From an uncultured Mycobacterium sp. (GTDB taxonomy: Bacteria; Actinomycetota; Actinomycetes; Mycobacteriales; Mycobacteriaceae), in contig FLQS01000013.1 of NCBI GenBank assembly GCA_900078375.1, positions 1 to 64,000 of the forward strand: 64,000 nt of DNA, in the 5' to 3' direction. The first letter of the stretch is position 1, and each line of letters begins with the position of its first letter. Both the position numbers and the translations under genes were made by a program. The notes beneath the pieces were generated by a model, which saw nothing but the letters and a program-made list of their open reading frames with translations, was not told where the DNA came from and did not search any database. Below, piece by piece: positions 24,846-33,394 of the stretch.

Positions 24846-25774
24846 CAGAAGTAGCCCTCCCGCTTGCGATCTTCCATGCCAGCTTCGGAGATTCGGTCGT
24901 CGGCGCGGGTGGCGCCACGTTCGGTCAGTCGCGACAGCGCGGTCTCGGCGATCACCTGGTCGACGGTGACGGCCGTCGACTCCACGCAGCCGGTGCACGT
25001 CACGTCGCCGACAGTGCGGAATCGCACCGCCGCCTCGAACACCGGCTCGTCGGCGGCCGGCTGCATGAATTCGTGGACGGCCAACAGCATTCCGTCCCGC
25101 TGGAACACCGGGCGGGTGTGGGAGTAGTAGATCGCCGGCAGGGTGATCCCTTCGGCGCCGATGTAGGCCCAGATGTCGTATTCGGTCCAGTTCGACAGCG
25201 GGAAGACGCGGATGTGCTCGCCCTTGCGATGGCGTCCGTTGTAGAGATTCCACAGCTCGGGCCGCTGAACCTTGGGGTCCCACTGGCCGAACTCGTCACG
25301 GAAACTGAAGACTCGCTCTTTGGCGCGGGCTTTCTCCTCGTCGCGGCGGGCACCGCCGAAGGCGGCGTCGAACTTGTTCTCCCGGATCCCGCGCAACAAC
25401 GTCACGGTCTGCAGCGGGTTGCGCGACGGGCCGTTGTCCACCACCCGGCCCGCCTCGATGTCCTCCTCCACGCTGGCGACCACCAGTCGCAGCCCGTACC
25501 GCTCGACGAGCTCGTCCCGGGTGGAGATCACCTCGTCGAAGTTGTGGCCGGTGTCGACATGCATCACCGGGAACGGCAGCCGCCCGGGGGCGAAGGCCTT
25601 GATCGCCAGGTGCAGCATGACGATCGAGTCCTTGCCACCGGAGAACAACAGCACCGGCCGTTCGAACTCGGCGGCGACCTCGCGGATGATGTGAATTGCC
25701 TCGGCCTCAAGCGACCGTAAGTGGCTCAGCTCGTATTGCCCCGGCTTGGGGCGTTCGACCACCGGACTTGCCAT
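24845..25774 (-). CDS. cysD: CysD, ATP sulfurylase small subunit
   Basis: 309-residue catalytic subunit that forms APS and pyrophosphate from ATP and sulfate. It shows the PP-loop VLLFSGGKDSIVMLHLA (about 41-57), GRLPFPVMHVDTGHNFDEVI and the C-terminal VRFRTVGDVTCTGCVES. The ATG has GAGGAAA upstream and a consensus-like promoter 50-80 nt further up, so cysD-cysNC-cysQ is one leftward operon. A remnant of carbonic anhydrase lies just upstream, as its intact counterpart does in M. tuberculosis. Confidence 0.95.
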   Translation of the reverse strand: MASPVVERPKPGQYELSHLRSLEAEAIHIIREVAAEFERPVLLFSGGKDSIVMLHLAIKAFAPGRLPFPVMHVDTGHNFDEVISTRDELVERYGLRLVVASVEEDIEAGRVVDNGPSRNPLQTVTLLRGIRENKFDAAFGGARRDEEKARAKERVFSFRDEFGQWDPKVQRPELWNLYNGRHRKGEHIRVFPLSNWTEYDIWAYIGAEGITLPAIYYSHTRPVFQRDGMLLAVHEFMQPAADEPVFEAAVRFRTVGDVTCTGCVESTAVTVDQVIAETALSRLTERGATRADDRISEAGMEDRKREGYF

Positions 25775-25825
25775 TGTTTCCTCGTAAAGTTGGTAGGAAT
25801 GACCAGAATTACAAAGCTAACCAGG

Positions 25826-25854
25826 AATCTAGCGAGCACGGTCGACGAAGTCAA
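25826..25854 (-). promoter_or_regulatory. Promoter of the cysD-cysNC-cysQ operon
   Basis: Minus strand TTGACT (25854-25849), 17-nt spacer, TAGATT (25831-25826): a near-consensus SigA promoter. Predicted leader about 45 nt, followed by GAGGAAA and the cysD ATG. Confidence 0.65.
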
Positions 25855-25906
25855 GAGTTGAACGCAGGAGACGAGATCGCAGGTCAGGCGGCTAATTGCG
25901 CCGGCA

Positions 25907-25990
25907 TTAGACGACGACCTCGGTGAGTTTTCCGGTCGCCACATCGAAGACCAAGCCGCGCAGCGACTCGCGTTTGGTGACGAACGGACT
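25907..25990 (-). pseudogene. Carbonic anhydrase remnant (last 27 codons)
   Basis: The minus-strand frame ending in TAA at 25907 encodes SPFVTKRESLRGLVFDVATG and then KLTEVVV, matching the C-terminus of the mycobacterial beta-carbonic anhydrase of the Rv1284 type (NPFVTK...SLRG-VFDVATGKLNEV from memory). Everything upstream, including the zinc-binding Cys and His, is gone: the sequence from about 25991 has no resemblance. The position, between cysD and the opp genes, is where the intact gene stands in M. tuberculosis. Confidence 0.8.
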
Positions 25991-26097
25991 GTTCCACTTT
26001 GCAGCGCAGGGCATTTCATGCATCGAACGGGTCATCACTGACAACCACTTCAGCTACCGGATACAGCTGGCAAAGAGAGATACAACCATCGCCCTCC

Positions 26098-26131
26098 GTA
26101 GCAATCTGCTACAGTTGTAGCATATTGCTAC
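26098..26131 (+). promoter_or_regulatory. Two tandem palindromic operators of the toxin-antitoxin operon
   Basis: GTAGCAATCTGCTAC (26098-26112) and GTAGCATATTGCTAC (26117-26131) are 15-bp perfect inverted repeats (GTAGCA/TGCTAC) 19 bp centre to centre. They end 15 nt before the antitoxin ATG, the normal place for autorepression by an antitoxin or toxin-antitoxin complex. Confidence 0.75.
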
Positions 26132-26146
26132 GCAAGGGGTGGTTTG

Positions 26147-26533
26147 ATGACTGAGACGGCAGATCGGGTGACGCGCTTTGCCGCGGACCTGATGGACAGC
26201 GCCGCGGCCGAAGGCGCCAAGCAGAGTCGCTCCGCCAAGCAGCAGCTCGATCACTGGGCCCGGGTCGGTCGGGCTGTGTCGAGTCAACAGAGCGCCGCCC
26301 GGCACCGGATCGAGTCGGCGCTCACCGGTGCCACGCCGCTGAGTGATCTGAGCCTCGAGGAAGGTGTGGTGTTCAACGCCGAGATCGCCGCCGCCATCGA
26401 GGAAAGCCTGCCGCGCACCGACTACGGCCACACCTTGGCAGCCCGCGGCATCACCACGGTCGCCCTCAACGAGGAGGGTGAGCTCGTCCAATATCGTCCC
26501 GACGGCACCTCATCCGTGCTGCACGATTGGTGA
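26147..26533 (+). CDS. Antitoxin of a zeta-type toxin-antitoxin module
   Basis: 128-residue protein resembling ParD-like antitoxins found in front of zeta kinases in actinobacteria. The N-terminal part (ADRVTRFAADLMDSAAAEGAKQSRSAKQQLDHWARVGRAV) looks like a helical DNA-binding and dimerisation unit, the remainder a toxin-neutralising tail. ATG 26147 has AAGGGG at usual spacing and two palindromic operators just upstream. The toxin gene starts 34 nt after its stop. Sits beside the truncated carbonic anhydrase, so the module is probably acquired. Confidence 0.75.
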   Translation: MTETADRVTRFAADLMDSAAAEGAKQSRSAKQQLDHWARVGRAVSSQQSAARHRIESALTGATPLSDLSLEEGVVFNAEIAAAIEESLPRTDYGHTLAARGITTVALNEEGELVQYRPDGTSSVLHDW

Positions 26534-26567
26534 AAGGCGTCGTGCGGTTCGACTCTGAGCGCACGCC

Positions 26568-27155
26568 GTGAAGCGGCTCGACCTGGTGATCGGACCCAAC
26601 GGCGCCGGCAAGTCCACCTTCATCGAGCTGACCCTGGCTCCCCTGCTGCCCCGAAGTGTCTTTGTCAACGCTGATGAGATCGCCAAGCAGCAGTGGCCCG
26701 ATGACCCCGCCGGGCATGCGTACGACGCCGCGCGACTCGCAGCTCAGACCCGGGCCCAGTTGATCGAGCACGGCCAGTCATTCATCGCCGAGACGGTGTT
26801 CTCCCATCCCTCCAAGCTCGAACTCCTCGACACCGCACACGCCAACGGCTACACCGTGGTGGTGCACGCGGTCCTTGTCCCCGAGGAACTGGCCGTCCTG
26901 CGGGTGCGACACCGAGTCGCCGCCGGCGGACATTCCGTGCCCGAAGCCAAGATTCGGGAACGCTACCAACGACTGTGGACACTTGTCGCCACGGCCGCCG
27001 CCCGCGCGGAATCGGCAACCTTCTACGACAACAGCGGTATTCGGGGCCCGCGCATCGTCACGCAAATGGCGGGTGGGTTCATCGTCGGCTCCCCCAGCTG
27101 GCCGCAGTGGACTCCAGCAGTGCTGACCACGCGGTGGCCGTCAGATCGGCCATGA
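26568..27155 (+). CDS. Zeta-toxin-family P-loop kinase
   Basis: 195-residue P-loop protein of the zeta toxin/UNAG kinase family, which in characterised members phosphorylates UDP-N-acetylglucosamine and blocks wall synthesis. Walker A GPNGAGKS (9-16), VFVNADEIAKQQWPDD for substrate binding, the catalytic-region ETVFSHPSKLELL and the Arg-rich RVRHRVAAGGHSVPEAKIRERYQR typical of this fold are all present, so it looks intact. GTG start at 26568, no clear ribosome binding site; probably co-translated with the antitoxin. Confidence 0.82.
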   Translation: MKRLDLVIGPNGAGKSTFIELTLAPLLPRSVFVNADEIAKQQWPDDPAGHAYDAARLAAQTRAQLIEHGQSFIAETVFSHPSKLELLDTAHANGYTVVVHAVLVPEELAVLRVRHRVAAGGHSVPEAKIRERYQRLWTLVATAAARAESATFYDNSGIRGPRIVTQMAGGFIVGSPSWPQWTPAVLTTRWPSDRP

Positions 27156-27265
27156 CCAACCCTTGTCGTCGCCGCAGCAAGTGAGCGGCTGCAGAGAACC
27201 TGCCAGCGACATCAGTTCAGTCAAAGTTGGTTCCCCCGAACGAATTACCAATCTCTGACGCTCCC

Positions 27266-27442
27266 TCAGACCACGTGTTTCCGCGTGTGGCCGGCACGGA
27301 TTGCGCGCACGGAGTGATCGCTGACGCCGAACCGCGAAGCGAGCCGGGGAAGTGTCCACCCCTGGGCTAGCAGCTGGCGGATCGCCCGAACCTGATCGAC
27401 AGTGAGTTTCGCGCGCGGATGCCTCTCGCCGACGTCGCTCAC
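27266..27442 (-). CDS. Small helix-turn-helix protein
   Basis: 58-residue protein made almost entirely of a helix-turn-helix of the resolvase/phage type: LTVDQVRAIRQLLAQGWTLP then RLASRFGVSDHSVRAIRAG. Such sequences usually occur as the N- or C-terminal part of HNH nucleases or recombinases, so this may be a remnant of a mobile gene or a free-standing regulator. The GTG start is weakly supported. It lies between the toxin-antitoxin pair and the opp operon, in the inserted segment. Confidence 0.5.
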   Translation of the reverse strand: MSDVGERHPRAKLTVDQVRAIRQLLAQGWTLPRLASRFGVSDHSVRAIRAGHTRKHVV

Positions 27443-27474
27443 ACATCTGCTCGACAACTACAGCTTCGGCGTAA

Positions 27475-27720
27475 CTAGGGCGCTTCTGGCGGTTCCGCCG
27501 TCACCGGCGGCGTGAACGACGCAGGCACAACGGTGGCCTCAGCGGCCGTCGACTTCGTCGTCACCCCGGTGGTCATCTCCGAAGTCACCGGCGAGGTGAA
27601 CGTGCCGGGGTCCGACATGATCATGTCGCCGCCCTGCTCGGTTACTGCCATGGCTACCGCACCCATGGCCACAATCGCACTGCCGCCGACCACGGCGGAC
27701 AGCGTTCTGATGTTCTGCAT
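27475..27720 (-). CDS. Small exported or membrane-anchored hypothetical protein
   Basis: 81 residues starting with MQNIRTLSAVVGGSAIVAMGAVAMAV, a signal peptide or anchor, followed by a Thr/Ser/Pro-rich, probably disordered tail ending TPPVTAEPPEAP. GGAAG precedes the ATG. Paralogues with the same N-terminus are common in mycobacteria. Function unknown. Confidence 0.6.
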   Translation of the reverse strand: MQNIRTLSAVVGGSAIVAMGAVAMAVTEQGGDMIMSDPGTFTSPVTSEMTTGVTTKSTAAEATVVPASFTPPVTAEPPEAP

Positions 27721-27957
27721 CTCGACACTTCCAATCGGTCTCGGTCGGTGTTCCACAGACCGGCCTGCCTGCCAATCCGCTGACAATTGGTTAACCGTGA
27801 CCTGTGGCACCGAAACCTCGCGCCCGCGCCGGAAATGCATATCCGCAGGCAGCTGACGCTTTCTTTGACGGGCGGCGCGTTGCCCTGAGTGTTCCCGTCG
27901 TTTTGTGCCGCGATCTCCTACCCTGTGCTGCATGCACCCTGCGGCGGACAGCGTCCG

Positions 27958-28935
27958 ATGACGCGATTCCTGGTGCGTCGGCTGCTCAACTACCTGGTGC
28001 TGTTGGCGTTGGCGTCATTCCTGACGTTCACGCTCACGTCGCTGACGTTCACTCCGTTGAACAGCCTGCTGCAACGCAATCCACGACCGCCGCAAGCCGT
28101 GATCGACGCCAAGGCCGCCGAGCTCGATCTCGACAAGCCGATACCGCTGCGGTATGGGCACTGGGTGGCCGGTGCGGTGCGCGGGGATTTCGGCACGACG
28201 GTCACCGGCCAACCCGTCGCCGACGAACTGTGGCGCCGCATCGGGGTCAGCCTGCGGCTGCTGATCATCGGCTCGGTGCTGGGCACCGTGATCGGCGTGG
28301 TGGTCGGCGCCTGGGGCGCGATCCGCCAATACCGGTTGTCCGATCGGGTGATAACCCTGCTGTCGCTGCTGGTGATCAGTACGCCGACGTTCGTGATCGC
28401 CAACCTGATGATCCTGGCCGCGTTGAAGGTCAATTCGGTTCTGGGACTGCAGATTTTCGAATACACCGGTGAGACGTCACCGGACGCAATAGGTGGCCCG
28501 TGGAACCAGTTCGTCGACCGGCTGCAGCACTTGATCCTGCCCAGCGTCACCCTCGCGCTCGGCGCGATCGCGGGTTACAGCCGCTACCAACGGAATGCGA
28601 TGCTCGACGTCCTGGGTCAGGACTTCATTCGCACCGCACGGGCCAAGGGACTGACCCGGCGGCAGGCCTTGTTCAAGCACGGGCTGCGCACCGCCCTGAT
28701 CCCGATGGCGACGCTATTTGCCTACGGTGTCGCCGGTTTGGTTACCGGTGCGGTGTTCGTCGAGAAGATCTTCGGCTGGCACGGTATGGGCGAATGGGTA
28801 GTGCAGGGTATTGCCACCCAGGACACCAATATCGTCGCGGCGATCACGGTGTTCTCCGGCGCTGTGGTCTTGCTGGCCGGGCTACTCTCCGACGTCATCT
28901 ACGCGATCCTGGATCCACGAGTGAGGGTGACGTGA
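27958..28935 (+). CDS. oppB: Oligopeptide ABC transporter permease OppB
   Basis: 325-residue permease with six membrane helices; forms the channel with OppC for uptake of peptides. Family features are [20 protein letters not shown] at the start, the [27 protein letters not shown] segment and the coupling-helix motif [25 protein letters not shown]. An upstream in-frame start at 27889 is unlikely. Its stop overlaps the oppC GTG (GTGA). Confidence 0.92.
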   Translation: MTRFLVRRLLNYLVLLALASFLTFTLTSLTFTPLNSLLQRNPRPPQAVIDAKAAELDLDKPIPLRYGHWVAGAVRGDFGTTVTGQPVADELWRRIGVSLRLLIIGSVLGTVIGVVVGAWGAIRQYRLSDRVITLLSLLVISTPTFVIANLMILAALKVNSVLGLQIFEYTGETSPDAIGGPWNQFVDRLQHLILPSVTLALGAIAGYSRYQRNAMLDVLGQDFIRTARAKGLTRRQALFKHGLRTALIPMATLFAYGVAGLVTGAVFVEKIFGWHGMGEWVVQGIATQDTNIVAAITVFSGAVVLLAGLLSDVIYAILDPRVRVT

Positions 28936-29861
28936 CGGAAACCGACACCTCCGCCCGAAGTGGCGTCAAGCTCGAGGAGTTCGCGTCGCGACGCACATTG
29001 GTGCTGCGCCGGTTCGCGCGGAACCGGGCGGCGATGGCCTCCCTGATCGTGCTGGCTCTGCTCTTCATCGGCTGCTACGCCCTGCCGCCGCTGTTGCCGT
29101 GGTCGTACACCGAGCTCGACTTCTACGCGCTGCAAGATCCGCCCAGTACCGATCATTGGTTCGGCACCAACGCATTAGGCCAGGACCTGCTGGCGCAGAT
29201 TCTGCGCGGAATGCAGAAATCGATGCTCATCGGTGTGTGCGTAGCGGTGATCTCGACCGGCATCGCGGCCACCGTCGGCTCGATCGCCGGCTACTTCGGC
29301 GGCTGGCGCGATCGGACGCTGATGTGGGCGGTGGACCTGCTTCTCGTGGTGCCGAGCTTCATCCTGATCGCAATCCTCACGCCGCTCACCAAGAACTCCG
29401 CCAACGTGGCACTGCTCATCGTGCTGCTGGCCGGCTTCAGCTGGATGGTCAGCTCCCGCATGGTGCGCGGTCTGACGATGAGCCTGCGGGAGCGCGAATT
29501 CGTCAAGGCGGCACGGTATATGGGCGTGTCGAGCTCACGGATCATCACCCGCCACATCATCCCCAACGTGGCCTCGATCCTGATCATCGACGCCGCGCTG
29601 AACGTCGCCGTCGCGATCCTGGCCGAAACCGGCTTGAGCTTCCTCGGTTTCGGCATTCAGCCACCGGACGTCTCGCTGGGCACCCTGATCGCCGACGGCA
29701 CCAAGTCGGCGACCACGTTCCCCTGGGTGTTCCTGTTCCCGGCCGGGGTGCTCGTGCTGATCCTGATGTGCGCCAACCTCACCGGCGACGGGCTTCGCGA
29801 CGCCCTCGACCCCGGCAGCGCCAACTTGCGCCGGGGCCGCAGGAAGAAACCGAAGTCATGA
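28932..29861 (+). CDS. oppC: Oligopeptide ABC transporter permease OppC
   Basis: 309-residue partner permease. N-terminal cytosolic stretch, first helix about 34-53, the [24 protein letters not shown] motif typical of DppC/OppC proteins and the EAA-type loop [25 protein letters not shown] that docks on the ATPase. Starts with GTG overlapping the oppB stop and ends in ATGA with oppD, so the operon is tightly coupled. Confidence 0.92.
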   Translation: MTETDTSARSGVKLEEFASRRTLVLRRFARNRAAMASLIVLALLFIGCYALPPLLPWSYTELDFYALQDPPSTDHWFGTNALGQDLLAQILRGMQKSMLIGVCVAVISTGIAATVGSIAGYFGGWRDRTLMWAVDLLLVVPSFILIAILTPLTKNSANVALLIVLLAGFSWMVSSRMVRGLTMSLREREFVKAARYMGVSSSRIITRHIIPNVASILIIDAALNVAVAILAETGLSFLGFGIQPPDVSLGTLIADGTKSATTFPWVFLFPAGVLVLILMCANLTGDGLRDALDPGSANLRRGRRKKPKS

Positions 29862-31699
29862 GCGACACCCTGCTGGAGGTCACCGACCTCGCCGTCAGCT
29901 TCCCCACCACCGGCGACGATCTCACCGCGGTGCGCGGCTTGACCTATCAGATCCGGCCCCGCGAGGTCGTCGCGATGGTCGGCGAATCCGGGTCAGGAAA
30001 GTCGGCGGCGGCCATGGCGGTCATCGGCCTCTTGCCCGAGTACGCCACGGTGTCCGGCTCAGTACGGCTGGCCGGCCGGGAGCTGCTCGGCCTGTCCGAC
30101 GCCGACATGTCGAAGATCCGCGGCCTGCGCATCGGCACGGTGTTCCAAGACCCGATGTCCGCGCTGACGCCGGTCTACACGGTCGGCGACCAGATCGCCG
30201 AGGCCATCACCGTGCATGACCGCGCCATCGGCAAGCAGGCGGCCCGTAAACGCGCCGTCGAGCTGCTCGAGCTCGTCGGCATCGCCCAGCCCGACCAGCG
30301 GGCGCGGGCCTTCCCGCACGAACTGTCCGGCGGTGAGCGTCAGCGGGTGGTGATCGCCATCGCCATCGCCAACGATCCCGACCTGTTGATCTGCGACGAG
30401 CCGACGACCGCACTCGATGTGACCGTTCAGGCCCAGATACTCGACGTGCTCAAGACCGCGCGCGACGTCACCGGCGCGGGCGTGCTGATCATCACCCACG
30501 ACCTTGGTGTGGTCGCCGAGTTCGCCGACCGCGCACTGGTGATGTACGCCGGGCGCGCGGTCGAAATCGCTGGAGTCGCCGACCTGTACCGCGACCGCCG
30601 AATGCCTTACACCGCAGGGCTATTGGGCTCAGTACCCCGCCTCGATGCACCGCAGGGCACCCGGCTGGTTCCCATTCCGGGCGCACCACCCACGCTGGTG
30701 GACCTTGAACCGGGGTGCCCGTTCGCGCCACGCTGCCCGCTGGTCATCGACGAGTGCCGAACCGACGAGCCGGCCCTGCTGGACGTCGGCCACGAGCATT
30801 CGGCGGCCTGTATCCGCACCGACCAGGTGAAGGGCCGCACCGCGGCGGAGATCTACGGCGTGTCCACTCAGCCCGCGGCCGTCGAGGACACCGCCGAACC
30901 CGATGTGGTGATCAGGGTTCACGACCTGGTCCGGACCTACCGCCTGACCAAGGGTGTGGTGTTCCGCCGCCAGATCGGAGAGATCCGGGCCGTCGACGGC
31001 CTCAGCTTCGAACTGCCGCGGGGCGAGACGCTGGGCATCGTCGGTGAATCCGGGTCCGGGAAGTCGACCACCCTGCACGAGGTCCTCGAGCTGTCCGCGC
31101 CGCAGTCCGGCTCCATCGAAGTGCTGAGCAATGACGTGGCCACCCTCACCCCGACCCGCCGGCGCGAACTGCGCCGGGATCTGCAGGTGGTGTTCCAGGA
31201 TCCGGTGGCCTCACTGGACCCCCGGCTACCCGTCTTCGACTTGCTGGCTGAACCGTTGCAGGCCAACGGCTTCAGCAAGACAAGCATCGACACCCGGGTC
31301 GCCGAGCTACTGGAGACCGTCGGCCTTCGGCGCGCCGATGCCAGCCGCTACCCGCAAGAGTTCTCCGGCGGGCAGAAACAGCGCATCGGCATCGCTCGCG
31401 CATTGGCGTTGCAGCCCAAGATCCTCGCTCTCGACGAACCGGTGTCGGCGCTCGACGTGTCCATCCAGGCAGGCATCATCAACCTGCTGCTGGACCTACA
31501 GCGTGAATTCGACCTGTCCTATCTGTTCGTCTCGCACGACCTGTCGGTGGTCAAGCACCTCGCCCACCGCGTCGTCGTGATGTACCGGGGGGCGATGGTC
31601 GAGTACGGCGACGCCGACGACATTTTCGCCAACCCACAGCACGAGTACACCCAGAAGTTGCTGGCCGCTATCCCGCAACCGGATCCCACTCGCCGCTAG
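29858..31699 (+). CDS. oppD: OppD, fused double-ATPase of the oligopeptide importer
   Basis: 613 residues containing two complete ABC ATPase domains in one chain (OppD-OppF fusion). Domain 1: [30 protein letters not shown]; between them the Cys-containing peptide-importer insert [15 protein letters not shown]; domain 2: [30 protein letters not shown]. It energises OppBC. Fusion is usual in mycobacteria (Rv1281c). Confidence 0.94.
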   Translation: MSDTLLEVTDLAVSFPTTGDDLTAVRGLTYQIRPREVVAMVGESGSGKSAAAMAVIGLLPEYATVSGSVRLAGRELLGLSDADMSKIRGLRIGTVFQDPMSALTPVYTVGDQIAEAITVHDRAIGKQAARKRAVELLELVGIAQPDQRARAFPHELSGGERQRVVIAIAIANDPDLLICDEPTTALDVTVQAQILDVLKTARDVTGAGVLIITHDLGVVAEFADRALVMYAGRAVEIAGVADLYRDRRMPYTAGLLGSVPRLDAPQGTRLVPIPGAPPTLVDLEPGCPFAPRCPLVIDECRTDEPALLDVGHEHSAACIRTDQVKGRTAAEIYGVSTQPAAVEDTAEPDVVIRVHDLVRTYRLTKGVVFRRQIGEIRAVDGLSFELPRGETLGIVGESGSGKSTTLHEVLELSAPQSGSIEVLSNDVATLTPTRRRELRRDLQVVFQDPVASLDPRLPVFDLLAEPLQANGFSKTSIDTRVAELLETVGLRRADASRYPQEFSGGQKQRIGIARALALQPKILALDEPVSALDVSIQAGIINLLLDLQREFDLSYLFVSHDLSVVKHLAHRVVVMYRGAMVEYGDADDIFANPQHEYTQKLLAAIPQPDPTRR

Positions 31700-31702
31700 C
31701 AT
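31697..31702 (+). promoter_or_regulatory. -10 box TAGCAT built on the oppD stop codon
   Basis: TAG ends oppD; TAGCAT fits TANNNT and is followed after 6 nt by the GTG of oppA, with no Shine-Dalgarno. It may give oppA an extra leaderless transcript, useful because binding proteins are needed in excess. Confidence 0.4.
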
Positions 31703-31708
31703 CAGTGC

Positions 31709-33394
31709 GTGACCCGATTGATCCGCCGGCACGCCGGCCGAATCGCAGTGCTGGCAGTCGTCGCGAGTTTGGTGGTGGCCGGCTGTTCGAGCGGCAAGCG
31801 GGAGGTCCCTTCCGCCGGCGGCAACGCCGAACTCGGCGCGACCAGCGACATCAATCCGCAAGACCCGGCCACGCTGCGCAACGGCGGCAACCTGCGGTTG
31901 GCGCTGACGGCGTTCCCGTCGAACTGGAACACACTGAACATCGACGGAAACGAGGCAGACACCGGCGCGATGCTGCGGCCGACCATGCCGCGCGCGTTCG
32001 TGATCGCCGCCGACGGTTCGATGAAGGTCAACACCGACTACTTCACCAGCGTCGAACTGACCAGCACCGACCCCCAGGTCGTTACCTACACCATCAACCC
32101 CAAGGCCGTCTGGTCCGACGGCACCCCGATCACGTGGGAGGACATCGCCTCCCAGATCAACGCGACCAGCGGCAAGGACAAGGCCTACGCCATCGCCTCG
32201 CCCAACGGCAGTGACCGCGTCGCATCCGTGACCCGTGGTGTCGACGACCGCCAGGCCGTCATCACCTTTGCCAAGCATTACGCCGAATGGCGCGGCATGT
32301 TCGCGGGCAACACAATGCTGTTGCCCAAGAGCATGACCAGCAACGCCGACGTGTTCAACAAGGGTCAGCTCAACGGACCCGGACCGTCCGCCGGCCCATT
32401 CCTGGTCTCGTCGCTGGACCGCACCGCCCAGCGCATCGTGCTGACCCGGAACCCGAAGTGGTGGGGCACGCCACCGCTGCTGGACTCGTTCACCTTCCTC
32501 GTGCTCGACGATGCGGCGAGAATCCCTGCGCTGCAGAACAACACGATCGACGCCACCGGCCTTGGCTCGTTGGACGAACTCACCATCGCCCGCCGGACGC
32601 AGGGTGTCTCGATCCGGCGGACCCCCGGCCTTAGCTGGTATCACTTCACCATCAACGGCGCCCCCGGTGCGATCCTCTCGGACAAAGCGCTGCGGCTGGC
32701 GGTCGCCAAAGGCATCGATCGCCAGGCGATTGCCGATGTGACACAACGCGGTTTGGTCGACAAGCCCGTCCCGTTGAACAACCACGTCTACGTGGCGGGC
32801 CAGAAGGGGTACCAGGACAACAGCGAGGTCGTGGCCTACGACCCCGAGAAGGCCAAGCAGGAACTCGACGCCCTGGGCTGGAAACTCAACGGACAGTTCC
32901 GGGAGAAGGACGGCAAACAGCTCGTCATCCGTGACGTCCTCTACGACGCGCAGACCACCCGGCAGGTCGCACTGGTGGCGCAGAACAGTTTGGCGCAGAT
33001 CGGGGTGAACCTGCAGATCGATGCCAAACCCGGTAACGGGTTCTTCACCAACTACATCATCCCGGGTGACTTCGACATCGCCCAATTCTCTTGGGTAGGT
33101 GATGCTTTCGCGTTGTGCTGCCTCAACCAGATCTACACCACCGGAGCCGAGAGCAACTTCGGCAAGATCAGCAGCCCCGAGATCGACGCCAAGGTCGAGC
33201 AGGTGCTCAACGAACTCGACCCGGACAAGGCCCGCGACCTGGCCAACGAAGTGGACAAGCTCATCTTTGGCGAGGTGTTCAGCCTGCCGCTGTTCCAGTC
33301 GGCCGGCAACGTCGCGGTGCGCAGTAATCTGGCCAACTACGGACCGGCTGGCCTGGGCGACTTGAATTACAGCGCAATCGGATTCATGAAGTAG
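31709..33394 (+). CDS. oppA: OppA, peptide-binding lipoprotein
   Basis: 561-residue family 5 solute-binding lipoprotein that delivers peptides to OppBCD. Signal peptide with lipobox LVVAGC, Cys26 as lipidation site, then NGGNLRLALTAFPSNWNTLN and the family signature region AVWSDGTPITWEDI. GTG start without Shine-Dalgarno; see the -10 box at 31697. Its last 11 nt overlap the convergent hydrolase gene. Confidence 0.92.
   Translation: MTRLIRRHAGRIAVLAVVASLVVAGCSSGKREVPSAGGNAELGATSDINPQDPATLRNGGNLRLALTAFPSNWNTLNIDGNEADTGAMLRPTMPRAFVIAADGSMKVNTDYFTSVELTSTDPQVVTYTINPKAVWSDGTPITWEDIASQINATSGKDKAYAIASPNGSDRVASVTRGVDDRQAVITFAKHYAEWRGMFAGNTMLLPKSMTSNADVFNKGQLNGPGPSAGPFLVSSLDRTAQRIVLTRNPKWWGTPPLLDSFTFLVLDDAARIPALQNNTIDATGLGSLDELTIARRTQGVSIRRTPGLSWYHFTINGAPGAILSDKALRLAVAKGIDRQAIADVTQRGLVDKPVPLNNHVYVAGQKGYQDNSEVVAYDPEKAKQELDALGWKLNGQFREKDGKQLVIRDVLYDAQTTRQVALVAQNSLAQIGVNLQIDAKPGNGFFTNYIIPGDFDIAQFSWVGDAFALCCLNQIYTTGAESNFGKISSPEIDAKVEQVLNELDPDKARDLANEVDKLIFGEVFSLPLFQSAGNVAVRSNLANYGPAGLGDLNYSAIGFMK

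Noticed and set aside
24846..25283. N-terminal extension of CysNC into the cysD gene
   Set aside because: The frame is open but the extension is Arg/Pro-rich and antisense-like, while the ATG at 24845 gives the exact CysN N-terminus and overlaps the cysD stop.
26041..26140. CRISPR-like short repeats (GTAGCA...TGCTAC)
   Set aside because: Only two units 19 bp apart, each palindromic and placed at a toxin-antitoxin promoter; they are operators.
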